Under the pieces are notes generated by a model, which worked only from the letters and a program-made list of their open reading frames with translations, ran no database searches and had not been told where the DNA came from. The position numbers and the translations under genes are program-made. Shown here in pieces: positions 19,606-30,138 of a stretch of DNA of 64,000 nucleotides (position 1 is the stretch's first letter; each line of letters starts with the position of its first letter). The DNA lies in contig NZ_MEJH01000006.1 of assembly GCF_001953635.1 (NCBI RefSeq), positions 1,915 to 65,914 on the forward strand. Direction: 5' to 3'. This DNA is from Alteromonas abrolhosensis (GTDB lineage: Bacteria > Pseudomonadota > Gammaproteobacteria > Enterobacterales > Alteromonadaceae).

Positions 19606-21704
19606 GTGCGCCACTACTTTCTAAGAAAAAAACACTCGCGCTTGTAATTGGCAGCGCGCTTTCCTCTACCGCATTTGCTGATACTCAAATTCGCGTTACC
19701 CCTTCACAGATGGTGCAGGGCGGAAATGGTCTTATTCAAACGCCAACGGCTCGTATGCGCGATGAAGGAGGAATGGCCATTAACTACACCGACAATGGTG
19801 AATATCGCTTCTGGTCTGTCAATATTCAACTTTACGATTGGATGGAAGCGACAGCGCGTTATACCGATGTGCGCACAAGACTCTACAGCCAAGTGGAATC
19901 GTTCAGCGGTGATCAAACGCTGAAAGATAAGGGCTTAGACGTTAAATTCAGGTTGTGGAAAGAAAGCTACTACCTACCAGATATCAGCGTTGGTTTCAGG
20001 GATTTTGGTGGAACGGGCTTTTTTGAAAGTGAATACGTTAATGCCAGTAAATCTATTGGGCCTTTCGACTTTCACCTTGGCTTGGGCTGGGGGTATCTTG
20101 GTACAGCCGATGACATCAGCAACCCGTTTTGCGAGCTAAAAGACAGCTTCTGTGAACGCCCGGGAGGCTTCTCTGGCCGCGGCGGAAAGGTAGACTACGA
20201 CCAGTTTTTCAAAGGAACAACCGCCTTCTTCGGTGGTGTGGAATACCAAACGCCATGGGAGCCACTAACGTTAAAACTTGAGTTCGAGGGTAACGATTAT
20301 TCTCGTGATAGAGCAGGTCAGCTAGAGCAAGATTCTCGCTGGAACATTGGTGCGGTTTACCGTTACAAAGATTTTGATTTCACATTGAATTATCAACGTG
20401 GGAATACGGTCGGCTTCGGTGTCACTTATCGCTTTAACATGAATACGGCTTCTCAGATAAAGTTTGATGAACCGCCTAAGAACCTGTTGGGCAGGAAAGT
20501 GCCAACAGATGTAAAAGACGTAGATAAATCTCGTCTTTACAACGACCTGTATAATTCTGGGGGCTTTGTGCTGTCCGATGCTGAAATTAAAGAAGACAGC
20601 GCTACGTTTTATGGTACTCAGGTTGCCTACCGTGACCAGGATGAAGCCATTGAGCGTATTGGTCGTGTAGCCGCTTCAGAGCTTCCTGATTCTGTAAAAA
20701 CCTATCACGTAGTAGACAATCGTGCAGGTCTCCCTTTAGTCGATACGCAGGTGGACGCCGAGGCCTTTATTGCCGCTGCGCGTTATGAATCTGTTGATGC
20801 TGATATCACTGAAACCTACTTCAGAACATCACCGTCAAAAGAAGTGCTCGATGCCTATGAACCTGCCAATACGTCAGGCTTTTACTACAGTACAGATTTC
20901 TTCTTTACCCAGTCATTTGGTAACCCAGAAGACTTTTACCTGTATCAAACCGGATTATTGCTAAACGGCGGTTATGCCTTTAACGAAAACTTCGCCATCA
21001 TGAGCAGCGCTAGGGTTACGCTTCTTGATAACTTCGACAAGTTTAACTACTTGGTAGACAACGAAGAAGTGTCGTTACCGCGTGTACGTACTCGTGTTCG
21101 TGAATATGTGTCGGCAAATGATGTATGGCTAGATACTGCATTCTTACATTACAAAGACAATATCGCTGAAGACCTCTATGCTCAGGCGTACGCAGGTTAT
21201 CTAGAAACCATGTTTTCAGGTGTTGGTGGTGAAATTCTGTATCGCCCAGTTGATAGTAACTTGGCCTACGGACTTGATATCAACTACGTAAAACAGCGCG
21301 ATCCTTATAGTCAAACAGGTCTTGAAGACTACACTGCACTTACCGGGCACGCGAGTGTTTATTGGCAGCCTGAATTCTTAGACGACACGCAAATTACCGT
21401 AAGTGCTGGGCAATTCTTAGCTAAAGATAAAGGCGTGAATATCGATTACGCGAAGCGTTTCGATAGCGGTATCATTGTTGGTGCGTACGCGGCATTCACA
21501 GATGTATCGTCAGAAGAATATGGTGAAGGAAGCTTTACCAAAGGCTTCTATATCTCTATACCTACCGATCTGTTCTTATTAGAACCATCGAAAGGTCGTG
21601 GATTATTCCCATGGGTGCCGATTTCTCGTGATGGCGGTCAGATGCTACGTCGACCTATTCGTTTGATTGACGTGACTGAAATAAGGTCGCCGTTTTTCGA
21701 TTAA
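19602..21704 (+). CDS. yjbH: YjbH family outer membrane beta-barrel protein
   Basis: 700 residues with a signal peptide ending 'TAFA'. It then shows 'GGNGLIQTPTARMRDEGGMAINYTDN', typical of the YjbH/GfcD family, followed by long alternating beta strands. It is predicted to be an outer-membrane barrel involved in polysaccharide export or modification with YjbE, F and G. It closes the four-gene operon. The C-terminal residue is aspartate after 'SPFF', so the last strand's terminal aromatic is one residue from the end. Confidence 0.88.
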   Translation: MSAPLLSKKKTLALVIGSALSSTAFADTQIRVTPSQMVQGGNGLIQTPTARMRDEGGMAINYTDNGEYRFWSVNIQLYDWMEATARYTDVRTRLYSQVESFSGDQTLKDKGLDVKFRLWKESYYLPDISVGFRDFGGTGFFESEYVNASKSIGPFDFHLGLGWGYLGTADDISNPFCELKDSFCERPGGFSGRGGKVDYDQFFKGTTAFFGGVEYQTPWEPLTLKLEFEGNDYSRDRAGQLEQDSRWNIGAVYRYKDFDFTLNYQRGNTVGFGVTYRFNMNTASQIKFDEPPKNLLGRKVPTDVKDVDKSRLYNDLYNSGGFVLSDAEIKEDSATFYGTQVAYRDQDEAIERIGRVAASELPDSVKTYHVVDNRAGLPLVDTQVDAEAFIAAARYESVDADITETYFRTSPSKEVLDAYEPANTSGFYYSTDFFFTQSFGNPEDFYLYQTGLLLNGGYAFNENFAIMSSARVTLLDNFDKFNYLVDNEEVSLPRVRTRVREYVSANDVWLDTAFLHYKDNIAEDLYAQAYAGYLETMFSGVGGEILYRPVDSNLAYGLDINYVKQRDPYSQTGLEDYTALTGHASVYWQPEFLDDTQITVSAGQFLAKDKGVNIDYAKRFDSGIIVGAYAAFTDVSSEEYGEGSFTKGFYISIPTDLFLLEPSKGRGLFPWVPISRDGGQMLRRPIRLIDVTEIRSPFFD

Positions 21705-21912
21705 ATAGACGCACCTCACGTCATTAAAGCGTGTTTTCGTATGAGGGTATCTTTAAATACCTTCTATACGATCTAAAAAATTAAAGCGTAGATTGCGTAT
21801 TTATTCATAGCCTAACCGCTTAGGGAAAAGTACAATACAGGCCGTGAAAAATGAGTGTTGGTAGTTTTTCGAGCAAAAAAAAGCCAAAAAGTAACCTTTT
21901 TGTACTTTCTTA

Positions 21913-21941
21913 TTGAAATGATCCTGCCTTTGCTGTATAAA
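21913..21941 (+). promoter_or_regulatory. Strong sigma70-type promoter for rpmB-rpmG
   Basis: 'TTGAAA' (21913-21918), a 17-bp spacer and 'TATAAA' (21936-21941), close to the sigma70 consensus. The -10 box ends ~100 bp before rpmB. The rest of the 340-bp gap after yjbH (21705-22044) is AT-rich, and I see no further gene or clear hairpin in it. Confidence 0.7.
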
Positions 21942-22044
21942 ATGCGCCCTCTAATTTATAGTAATACGTCATTTGACCCAACCACTGTTTGAGCGCTTGG
22001 GATTAACTGACGCGACAGTTATCGTTGTTCTGGAGACAAATACA

Positions 22045-22281
22045 ATGTCAAGAGTATGCCAAGTAACAGGTAAGCGTCCAACGGTTGGTAATAACCGTTC
22101 ACACGCAAGAAATGCGACTCGTCGTCGCTTTTTGCCAAACCTTCAAACACACCGTTTTTGGGTTGAGAGCGAAAACCGTTTTGTAAAACTACGTTTGTCT
22201 GCTAAAGGCATGCGTATCATCGACAAGAAAGGTATTGATTCAGTTCTAACTGACATCCGTACCCGTGGTGAGAAAATCTAA
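22045..22281 (+). CDS. rpmB: 50S ribosomal protein L28
   Basis: 78 residues: '[20 protein letters not shown]', the L28 signature, followed by the basic '[14 protein letters not shown]'. The frame is open from 21973, but the true start is the ATG at 22045, preceded by 'tggaga'. It forms the conserved rpmB-rpmG pair and is part of the large subunit near the E site. Confidence 0.97.
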   Translation: MSRVCQVTGKRPTVGNNRSHARNATRRRFLPNLQTHRFWVESENRFVKLRLSAKGMRIIDKKGIDSVLTDIRTRGEKI

Positions 22282-22292
22282 GGAAGCCGACA

Positions 22293-22448
22293 ATGCGTGA
22301 TAAAATTAAACTAGTTTCTTCAGCAGGTACAGGTTTCTTCTACACTACTGATAAAAACAAGCGTAACATGCCTGGCAAAATGGAGATCAAAAAGTATGAT
22401 CCCGTTGTGCGTAAGCACGTTATGTTTAAAGAGGCCAAAATCAAGTAA
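22293..22448 (+). CDS. rpmG: 50S ribosomal protein L33
   Basis: 51 residues, found by reading the 11-bp downstream gap after rpmB: '[20 protein letters not shown]', then '[20 protein letters not shown]' and '[11 protein letters not shown]'. This is standard L33 of the cysteine-free (zinc-independent) type. 'aaggaag' upstream of the ATG serves as ribosome-binding site. A terminator follows 22 bp after the stop. Confidence 0.97.
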   Translation: MRDKIKLVSSAGTGFFYTTDKNKRNMPGKMEIKKYDPVVRKHVMFKEAKIK

Positions 22449-22469
22449 TTAGCTTGCTTTTGTCTCCAC

Positions 22470-22497
22470 GAAAACCCAGCCCTTGCTGGGTTTTTTG
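22470..22497 (+). terminator. Terminator after rpmBG
   Basis: Hairpin 'aaacccagc-cctt-gctgggttt' followed by T residues. Confidence 0.9.
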
Positions 22498-22755
22498 CGT
22501 TTTGAAGGAATAACATTGCTTCTTCATGTCACGATCCCATCAGATCCATCATTTATCTCATTAAGATCCCTTATCTTTTTCATGCGATCACTGACTTAGC
22601 TTACTAGGCTTGCAGGACCGTCCGCGATTAAAAGACTTCCATTTAGGCCAAAATTCGTAGTGCAAAGATCATTAGCCTCTAGGCTTTCTTTGAATTGAAT
22701 TAGCTTATGAATTAGCGAGGTATTACTATATTCCTAATTTCAGTATTCATATCTA

Positions 22756-23232
22756 ATGGAAAGACAGGTGGCTAGAATTTCTCAGCGAGCAATGAATAAT
22801 GTGGTCATTATTGCCATGCTTATCATGATTGCATTGTTCAATTTAGACAGTCTTGTTCCCAAAAAGAACGTTGCGCAATCTCAAAGCCTGTTACCTGAAG
22901 ACGCCTATGTGTTAAAAATAGAACACGATGGGAATAGCTTAGAACGAATTGGGCAGCAGTGGCGGCAGACTGGTCAAAACACCGCTCTCGCTATAAAGCC
23001 GGATGTACAGTTTTCACACTGGCAACGGGCGATGCTTGAGCCAGCCACCGAAGTGCCCGAAGCGATTGCCAACATACAGCCTTATATCGTCGTTGTGTGG
23101 CTAGCAGGCAATAATAACGGCAACGTCTACGCTATATATCCGAATACATCACCTGTGGTGATCAAATTTGAAAATAATTGGTACACATTAACCAACACCG
23201 AACTTGATAAACTTTTACCTTGGACATTATAA
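22756..23232 (+). CDS. Membrane-anchored hypothetical protein upstream of mutM
   Basis: 158 residues, not recognised. One N-terminal transmembrane helix (~residues 13-29, 'NNVVIIAMLIMIALFNL') is followed by a predicted periplasmic domain ending '...LLPWTL'. The stop codon directly abuts the mutM ATG, so the two are probably translated from one message. The linkage does not by itself imply a role in DNA repair. The 257 bp upstream (22499-22755) contains no gene I can support. Confidence 0.7.
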   Translation: MERQVARISQRAMNNVVIIAMLIMIALFNLDSLVPKKNVAQSQSLLPEDAYVLKIEHDGNSLERIGQQWRQTGQNTALAIKPDVQFSHWQRAMLEPATEVPEAIANIQPYIVVVWLAGNNNGNVYAIYPNTSPVVIKFENNWYTLTNTELDKLLPWTL

Positions 23233-24042
23233 ATGCCTGAACTACCAGAAGTTGAAGTAAGCCGTTTGGGCGTATCTCCACATCTTATTGGCAATACCAT
23301 TACCCAAGTAGTGGTGCGTGAGCGTAGGATGCGCTGGCCAATACCACAAGAGGTGTCAAACGTTGAAGGGCAGACTGTTACAGCAGTTAAACGCCGCGCC
23401 AAATATTTACTTATTGAAACTGCCACAGGTACGCTAATTTTACACTTAGGCATGTCGGGTAAACTACGCGTAATCGATGCGTCTACACCGACTATCAAAC
23501 ATGACCACGTAGACATTGTTCTAAACACAGGTAAGTGTTTACGTTTTAACGACCCTCGGCGCTTCGGAGCGGTATTATTTCAAGCGCCTAATACGCAAGT
23601 TGCCATGCTTGATAATTTAGGCCCAGAACCGCTTACAGACGACTTTGATGATAAGCGTTTGTTCAATATGTCGCGCAATCGAAAAGGCCCTGTTAAAAAC
23701 TTCATTATGGACAATGCCATTGTGGTAGGGGTAGGAAATATCTACGCGAACGAAGCACTGTTTTTAGCTGGTATAGACCCGCGAAGAGCCGCAGGAAATA
23801 TTAGTGCAGCGCGCTACAAATCACTAACCGCTACTATTAAACAAGTATTGGCGAAAGCGATTGAGCAAGGTGGTACAACACTCAAAGATTTTGCACAAAC
23901 TGACGGTAAGCCTGGTTACTTTGCGCAACACCTAAATGTATATGGAAGAAAAGGCGAGCCTTGTGAAGTGTGTGGCAAAGCTATTGAAAGTAAGGTTATC
24001 GGGCAGCGAAATACCTTTTTCTGTACTCACTGCCAACGTTAA
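23233..24042 (+). CDS. mutM: Formamidopyrimidine-DNA glycosylase (Fpg/MutM)
   Basis: 269 residues. It starts '[14 protein letters not shown]', where Pro2 is the Schiff-base nucleophile after Met removal and Glu3 assists. It has the H2TH region '[19 protein letters not shown]' and ends with a four-cysteine zinc finger '[10 protein letters not shown]...FFCTHCQR'. It excises 8-oxoguanine and FaPy lesions and nicks the strand by beta,delta-elimination. It lies convergent with coaD. Confidence 0.97.
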   Translation: MPELPEVEVSRLGVSPHLIGNTITQVVVRERRMRWPIPQEVSNVEGQTVTAVKRRAKYLLIETATGTLILHLGMSGKLRVIDASTPTIKHDHVDIVLNTGKCLRFNDPRRFGAVLFQAPNTQVAMLDNLGPEPLTDDFDDKRLFNMSRNRKGPVKNFIMDNAIVVGVGNIYANEALFLAGIDPRRAAGNISAARYKSLTATIKQVLAKAIEQGGTTLKDFAQTDGKPGYFAQHLNVYGRKGEPCEVCGKAIESKVIGQRNTFFCTHCQR

Positions 24043-24060
24043 CGCGCCCCTTGCGGGCAT

Positions 24061-24585
<525 letters not shown>

Positions 24586-24660
24586 TCAACACGGTTAATG
24601 TAACACATTAATGGGGTATGTTGAGCGTTGCCAGCAATAAGCTAATCTCACGTGCTTTTA

Positions 24661-25383
24661 TTATTTTACTGCCTCGCGGTAACCATCCATACACGCTGAC
24701 CAGTCGCTCTCTTGCCAATGGAAGATGGGATTTTTAGCCTTTTCTTTATGTAAAGAGCGCCGCAGCCTGTCTAAATTACTTTGTTTCCAGTTGTCTCCCT
24801 GGCGTTGCTCACAGCGGTCAAAATCGATAAGCCAAATCTGCTTTTCGCTATCGATCATGATATTTCGGACGTTGGCATCGTGATGATAAACTTGGCAATT
24901 GTGCATGGCTGCAAGTGACTGGCCAACGCTGTACCACTCATCCTCGCTCAATGGTCCATTGCACAGTGCATGATGTAAATCTTGGCTATTCGGAATACTT
25001 AGCGTGATTAAATCGCCTCGATAAATCAAGCCTATGCGGTGGATACGCGCGGCAACAGGAATCGGCACAAGAAGACCTTGTGATCGCATATATTCAAGCA
25101 GCCTAAATTCTTCAAATGGACGAGAGCGCTCAACACCAACAAACAAATACTGATCGCTCAGCACTTTGCCCACCAGGCCGCCGCGTTTAAAATGGCGCAG
25201 AACCCAATGCTGACCCTCGTGCTCAATGAAAATGGTTGTACCACGTCCTTTAGCTTGACCTGTTATCTTGTTTTGGAGCTGCCAAAACTCAGGGCTAAAC
25301 ATCTCCGCGTTGGGGTGACTGACTAAAGTGTCGTCGAAAATAAAGTGGTGCCCAGCACCGATGTCTCGTCGTATTGTCGCCAT
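24661..25383 (-). CDS. kdkA: 3-deoxy-D-manno-octulosonic acid (Kdo) kinase
   Basis: ~240 residues. A RIO/WaaP-like kinase fold with catalytic loop 'YHHDANVRNIMID' and metal-binding 'LIDFDRCE'. KdkA phosphorylates Kdo of lipid A-Kdo in bacteria that carry a single phosphorylated Kdo. The ATG at 25383 is preferred to a GTG at 25392. Position next to coaD, in the area where LPS core genes (waaA/coaD) cluster in relatives, supports the call. Confidence 0.9.
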   Translation of the reverse strand: MATIRRDIGAGHHFIFDDTLVSHPNAEMFSPEFWQLQNKITGQAKGRGTTIFIEHEGQHWVLRHFKRGGLVGKVLSDQYLFVGVERSRPFEEFRLLEYMRSQGLLVPIPVAARIHRIGLIYRGDLITLSIPNSQDLHHALCNGPLSEDEWYSVGQSLAAMHNCQVYHHDANVRNIMIDSEKQIWLIDFDRCEQRQGDNWKQSNLDRLRRSLHKEKAKNPIFHWQESDWSACMDGYREAVK

Positions 25384-25392
25384 GTCGCCCAC

Positions 25393-25874
25393 AAGTTATG
25401 GTAAATTCTTTATTCTAATGATTTATTTTGGTTTTTCAGCAACCGCTTCGCGTCTGAGATAAAAAAGATGGTTTTATTTACTCTTCATTTTAAGAGGTTT
25501 ATATAAATTGTTGAATTTATGAGCCTAAATCAAGCACTGAGCCATGAAAGCCTAAGTTGTTACACTCATACGCGCGTATCGCTGACAATATCCAAAAAAA
25601 ATATATATGCATGGTAGATTGCGGCGACCCGGGATGGTTCGATGTGAAAAAATGCGCGTATAAACAGCGCTAAAAGCCAATACCTGGGCGAATATACACA
25701 GCGTAATGCATGCTAAAACAGGCGAACTTCTGGAGAAATCACCGTTGATAGACAAAAACATTATCTCAAGCTATTTGTCGCTTAATTTACTTAATTGTAA
25801 GGTAAAACTATCAACTATTATCTACACTTAGCGTTGCGAAGTGTTCCTTTGAAATAACAGGGAGTCGTTACTGA
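25393..25874. other. Intergenic region between divergent kdkA and the PstS-like operon
   Basis: 482 bp, AT-rich. It should contain the kdkA promoter on the left and that of the 25875 operon on the right. A 69-codon minus-strand frame at 25552-25761 has no ribosome-binding site or family resemblance and is probably chance. No repeat, hairpin or RNA gene was recognised. Confidence 0.4.
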
Positions 25875-26348
25875 ATGAAAAAGCCCGCTTTGCGATGGCT
25901 GTCTACTGTTCTTGCTCATACTCACATTAGAATTGTGCTACTACTAAACGTTGCACTTTTTTCGGGTGTGCCTGCGGCACACGCAGCAGAACTAAACGTC
26001 ATGGTAAATGAGAGTGTGACGGTTTCTAAATTAAACCGCTCTGAGCTTCGTCAAATTTTCACTGGCCATCGACAGTATTGGAGTGATGGCACCAAAATCA
26101 CGGTCTTTGTATTGAACGATAATCACGAACTACATAAGCAATTCTGCCGTGAAGTACTCCATATGTTTCCTTATCAATTGTCTCGCTTATGGGACCAAAT
26201 CACTTATTCAGGGCAGGGCGTTACGCCGGTCAGAGTGACCTCGTATCAAGCATTGATTGAAGCACTAGAAAGCACATCGGGTTCTATTGGTTATGTAGAA
26301 CACACCGAAATTGTGAAGCTACGACGCGTGGAGGTAGGTATAGAATGA
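25875..26348 (+). CDS. Small PstS-like periplasmic phosphate-binding-type protein
   Basis: 157 residues with a signal peptide ending 'AAHAAE'. The core 'VSKLNRSELRQIFTGHRQYWSDGTKI' and 'SGSIGYVEH' are PstS/PBP-like elements, but it is about half the length of a transporter PstS, so it covers one lobe only. The 'cagggagt' ribosome-binding site supports the ATG. It overlaps the next gene (a porin) by 4 bp and heads a three-gene operon ending in a GGDEF-EAL protein. No Pst permease is nearby, so a sensing role is inferred. Confidence 0.75.
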   Translation: MKKPALRWLSTVLAHTHIRIVLLLNVALFSGVPAAHAAELNVMVNESVTVSKLNRSELRQIFTGHRQYWSDGTKITVFVLNDNHELHKQFCREVLHMFPYQLSRLWDQITYSGQGVTPVRVTSYQALIEALESTSGSIGYVEHTEIVKLRRVEVGIE

Positions 26349-27520
26349 ATAAGCACATCGTTCTTGCGTTAGGACTACTTAGCCTGCCGACATTCGCTTC
26401 ACAAAGCGACTTTTCTTGGCACGGTTATGTCTCTCAGGGGCTTACTCAATCGAAGGGGAGTAGGGCGATTACCGATAATGACTCAATTACAGGAGAACTT
26501 ACTGAAATTGGCTTGAACGGTTATTACCAAATCGCAGAAAACATCTCTATCGCTGGGCAAGTTAACTATTTAGACGGTGGAAATCGCTTTGAGCAGGGCG
26601 CACGTTTAGACTATTTATTTATCGACTGGAAACTACCTGACCTACCTGGTGATTGGCAAGGGCAAATTCACGCCGGACGCTTTAAAAACCGACATTGGTT
26701 GTATTCTGTTGCCAGGGACGTACCCCACACACGATATACCTCAGTGCTTCCTCAGTCTGTGTACTTTGATGGCTTTCGTGATGCTGCACTGGGAAGTAAC
26801 GGAATTCAGACTAGCTTTTCACATTTTAGTGCAAACAATATATGGGAATTAAACTGGAGCTACGGTCGTTCTAATATCAATGACTCCCAGCGAGACTTTC
26901 TGCTAGGCGATGAAGCTAACGGTAGTATTAAACAAGACTTTGTTCATCAGGCGAGCGTATTCTGGCAACCGGCTACCATGACGTGGAAACTAGGTGCCAG
27001 TTGGTTAAACTCTGATTTCAGATACACCCCATCACAGGATGATAATAGGGTTGCGGGTAAAGCAAATATTGAGCGATTTGTGGTTTCTGGCCAATATTTT
27101 GCGGAAAATTGGGAAGTGTCAGCAGAGGTAATTCGCGAGTTTCAAGATAGTAAGGGGCTGTTTTTTCCAGATTTCGAAACCAAAAGAAGGGGCGAAGGTG
27201 GCTTTGTCCAATTCAGATATTTGTTCAATAACGAGGTAAGCGGCCTGTTAGGTTACGATACCTATGTTAATAATGCGTCTGACAGAGATGGAAAAAAATT
27301 GGAAGCTATGTCAGATGGCGTTATTCCTGCCTACTTTGGTTACCAAGACACCTATACCGTAGGTTTGCGCTGGGACATTGCGCCAAAGTGGCGGCTTCAG
27401 GGAGAATATCACTGGGTGGAAGGCGCTACACGGGTAGTCAGTTTGCTGAACCTTGATGTGGCATCTCATGCAGATAAACATTGGGAAATGTGGTCAGTGC
27501 AATTGATGTATTGGTTTTAA
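26345..27520 (+). CDS. Outer membrane porin-like beta-barrel protein
   Basis: 391 residues with a signal peptide ('MNKHIVLALGLLSLPTFA'). Alternating amphipathic strands fill the rest, with a terminal aromatic ('VQLMYWF'), as expected for outer-membrane barrels. Sequence features such as 'FSWHGYVSQGLTQ' are reminiscent of phosphate- or sugar-selective porins found next to PstS-like proteins. It is placed between the small PstS-like protein and the GGDEF-EAL protein, 9 bp before the latter. The substrate is unknown. Confidence 0.75.
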   Translation: MNKHIVLALGLLSLPTFASQSDFSWHGYVSQGLTQSKGSRAITDNDSITGELTEIGLNGYYQIAENISIAGQVNYLDGGNRFEQGARLDYLFIDWKLPDLPGDWQGQIHAGRFKNRHWLYSVARDVPHTRYTSVLPQSVYFDGFRDAALGSNGIQTSFSHFSANNIWELNWSYGRSNINDSQRDFLLGDEANGSIKQDFVHQASVFWQPATMTWKLGASWLNSDFRYTPSQDDNRVAGKANIERFVVSGQYFAENWEVSAEVIREFQDSKGLFFPDFETKRRGEGGFVQFRYLFNNEVSGLLGYDTYVNNASDRDGKKLEAMSDGVIPAYFGYQDTYTVGLRWDIAPKWRLQGEYHWVEGATRVVSLLNLDVASHADKHWEMWSVQLMYWF

Positions 27521-27529
27521 GGGTATTAG

Positions 27530-29974
27530 ATGAAGGTTCAGGTATCTTTCACCACTAAAACCATCATTATTTTACTGGCAATGGTTCTGACTGTTGCTGT
27601 TGTTATATCGACAGTGCTAATTAAGGAATCTGACGCACGCATTCTACTGCAACAGCGTGAAAACCAGGTTAGTAATCAACGACGAGTCCAGCTTTTCGAA
27701 GATATTCTTCACGGCAGAATGATCACACTCATTGATCTTATTAGCCTAAAAAGTGGAGGAAATGCGGATAGTCTCGAATCGCTCCAGCAAACTCTTAGCG
27801 GGTTGAGCGAGTACTTGAATCTTAACTTTCAAGTTGAATCGCTGTACTTGTTTGACGAAAACGGGGTTGTAGGTAAACCCTTACAGCCGATAAACAAAAC
27901 AATCGAAAGGCTAGTAAACACAACACGCGCTTCGTTTGAAAGCCGCTCTTTACTGTCGTGTGAAGATGTCTGTACGCATTACATCTCAATACCCATCATG
28001 GCAAATAGTGAAGAGCTACCGGTCATCGTTGTGTCTACATCAATGAGAGAGCTTTTATACTTATTCAGCCGCGCTACCGACGTGCACAAAGTGGCGGTGG
28101 TGCAGCATAAAGAAGCTTCATCCGAGCGCTCAGAGTTAAGAGTGGCAAGCCAATTGTCAGCGGCTAACAGACAGTACTTCCAATCGCTATTCGAAGCACT
28201 ACCGAAAAACTGGCGCATTGACGACTTAGTCATCAGAGGTACCAATGTTTCGCTAGAAAATAAGCAGTTGTTGGTTAGCTTATTGCCGTTTAACCACGCT
28301 TCGGGAGACCATCCTTACCTGATTATCGTACAAGACGTGTCAGCGATGGTGCGTCAGAACGAACAATATCAGTACATTGTTATATCTAGCGCCGTGGCTT
28401 TGTTCTTTCTTTTTTCTTCACTGCTCTATCTGTTTCTAAACCAATACAGAATACGCTTGTTAGACATAAGCGAACGCTTGCCTATGCTGGCGGAACACAA
28501 GTTTAGCGAGTTTTACACCATTGCTGCGAAACGCAGGAAGTCTCCCATTTTTAAGCTAATTGACGAATTAGATGTAGTTGAAGACGCGGCAAATAATCTT
28601 GCGCGCCAGCTAGAGAGTTTCGACGGACAAATGGCTATTAACACCGCGAAACTCGAGAAAATGGCAATGTTCGATGTGTTAACCGGGCTTCCCAATCGCA
28701 ACATGCTTACTTTTCAAATCGAAAAGCAGCTAGCTAGTTCAATTCGCGACGATAGATTAGTGGCACTGATGTTCATGGACCTTGATGACTTTAAAAAGGT
28801 TAACGACAGTCACGGTCATGACGTCGGTGACAAACTCTTAAAAGCTGCTGCTATGCGTATCTCTAAGCCTATCCGAGAGTCGGATATTGCTTCTCGATTT
28901 GGCGGTGATGAGTTCGTGGTTTTGCTTTCTAATATCGAAAGTAAAAAGCACGTAGATACAGTAGCCAAAAAGCTGATAGAAGAGTTTAAAGAGCCAATCA
29001 TTGTCGACGGCGTAACCTTTTATGTCTCTATCAGTATAGGTATTGCTATCACCAACCACTCTCGCGCCACGCCGGTAGAGCTACTTCGACATGCTGATAT
29101 CGCTATGTACGAAGCCAAAGCCAAGAAAGGGGCGGAATATCGCGTTTACGACGCCACCATGAACTTGAAAGTGATGCAAAAAGTGGAGCTGGAATCGGAA
29201 GCGCGTGAAGCGCTACGAGACAATCAATTTAGTCTTGCACTTCAGCCTCAAATTGAAATGCACACCGGCAGGTTGGTGGGCTTTGAAGCACTATTGCGTT
29301 GGCATCACCCGAAGAAGGGAAATATTTCGCCTGCCGACTTTATACCGCTTCTTGAAAATACATCTTTCATGCTTGAGCTTGATTACTGGGTTATTACACG
29401 TGCGACCTATTTAATCAGAGAGCTCAAAAATAACGGCTACCCTGATGTGAAACTAGCGATCAACCTATCTGCAGGGCAGTTCTTAGACCCGAGTTTGCCC
29501 GAGTTTCTACAACAGCAAATTATCAAAAACGACATAGCGCCCGACCAGGTGTGTTTAGAGTTAACTGAAACTGTGTTGGTTTCCGACATCAAACGAGCAA
29601 CCAGTATCATGCAAAACATTCGCGATATGGGGTGTATGCTGGCTATCGACGACTTTGGTACCGGCTATTCGTCATTGAGTTATCTAAAATCCTTACCCGC
29701 TGACTTCATCAAAATTGACCGTTCGTTTGTTGCCAACATTGCCAGCAGTGCAGATGATAGAAACATCGTGCACTCTACTATTTCTATGGTGCGCAACATG
29801 GGAATGCAGGTGGTGGCAGAAGGTATCGAAACCAGCGAACAGTACGAACTGTTGTGTCACTTCGACTGCAACCTAGGTCAAGGTTATCTTATCAGCAGGC
29901 CTATTCCCGAAGTCGATATATGGGACGTATTGAGCGATAAAGTGGAATTTGGCTTTTGGAAAGACTCCGCCTGA
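27530..29974 (+). CDS. Membrane-bound bifunctional GGDEF-EAL c-di-GMP protein
   Basis: 814 residues. Transmembrane helices at ~9-28 and ~283-303 bracket a periplasmic sensor domain. A linker leads to a GGDEF domain ('ASRFGGDEFVVLL', ~residue 458) and an EAL domain ('GFEALLRWHHP' ~584, 'AIDDFGTGYSSLSYL', 'FIKIDRSFV', 'VVAEGIET'). Both catalytic signatures are intact, so both diguanylate cyclase and phosphodiesterase activity are possible. Co-transcription with a PstS-like protein and a porin suggests that the periplasmic domain senses an anion or nutrient and adjusts c-di-GMP and so adhesion or motility. Confidence 0.9.
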   Translation: MKVQVSFTTKTIIILLAMVLTVAVVISTVLIKESDARILLQQRENQVSNQRRVQLFEDILHGRMITLIDLISLKSGGNADSLESLQQTLSGLSEYLNLNFQVESLYLFDENGVVGKPLQPINKTIERLVNTTRASFESRSLLSCEDVCTHYISIPIMANSEELPVIVVSTSMRELLYLFSRATDVHKVAVVQHKEASSERSELRVASQLSAANRQYFQSLFEALPKNWRIDDLVIRGTNVSLENKQLLVSLLPFNHASGDHPYLIIVQDVSAMVRQNEQYQYIVISSAVALFFLFSSLLYLFLNQYRIRLLDISERLPMLAEHKFSEFYTIAAKRRKSPIFKLIDELDVVEDAANNLARQLESFDGQMAINTAKLEKMAMFDVLTGLPNRNMLTFQIEKQLASSIRDDRLVALMFMDLDDFKKVNDSHGHDVGDKLLKAAAMRISKPIRESDIASRFGGDEFVVLLSNIESKKHVDTVAKKLIEEFKEPIIVDGVTFYVSISIGIAITNHSRATPVELLRHADIAMYEAKAKKGAEYRVYDATMNLKVMQKVELESEAREALRDNQFSLALQPQIEMHTGRLVGFEALLRWHHPKKGNISPADFIPLLENTSFMLELDYWVITRATYLIRELKNNGYPDVKLAINLSAGQFLDPSLPEFLQQQIIKNDIAPDQVCLELTETVLVSDIKRATSIMQNIRDMGCMLAIDDFGTGYSSLSYLKSLPADFIKIDRSFVANIASSADDRNIVHSTISMVRNMGMQVVAEGIETSEQYELLCHFDCNLGQGYLISRPIPEVDIWDVLSDKVEFGFWKDSA

Positions 29975-30138
29975 TACTCCATTAGTATTTTGACAGGAGC
30001 AGGCTACCTTTAATCTAGTGTGCTGAATAATTTACAAACTTAGTCGACAAACCCATTAAATACAGCGCAAGGGTGTGTACCCTTTAGCGCGCTTTCATTA
30101 AACTAGCGGTTTTTATATATCTACACTCGGAGAATGGC

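Noticed and set aside
25552-25761. A 69-codon minus-strand frame between kdkA and the PstS-like gene
   Set aside because: No ribosome-binding site, no family resemblance, and it lies in a region expected to be regulatory.
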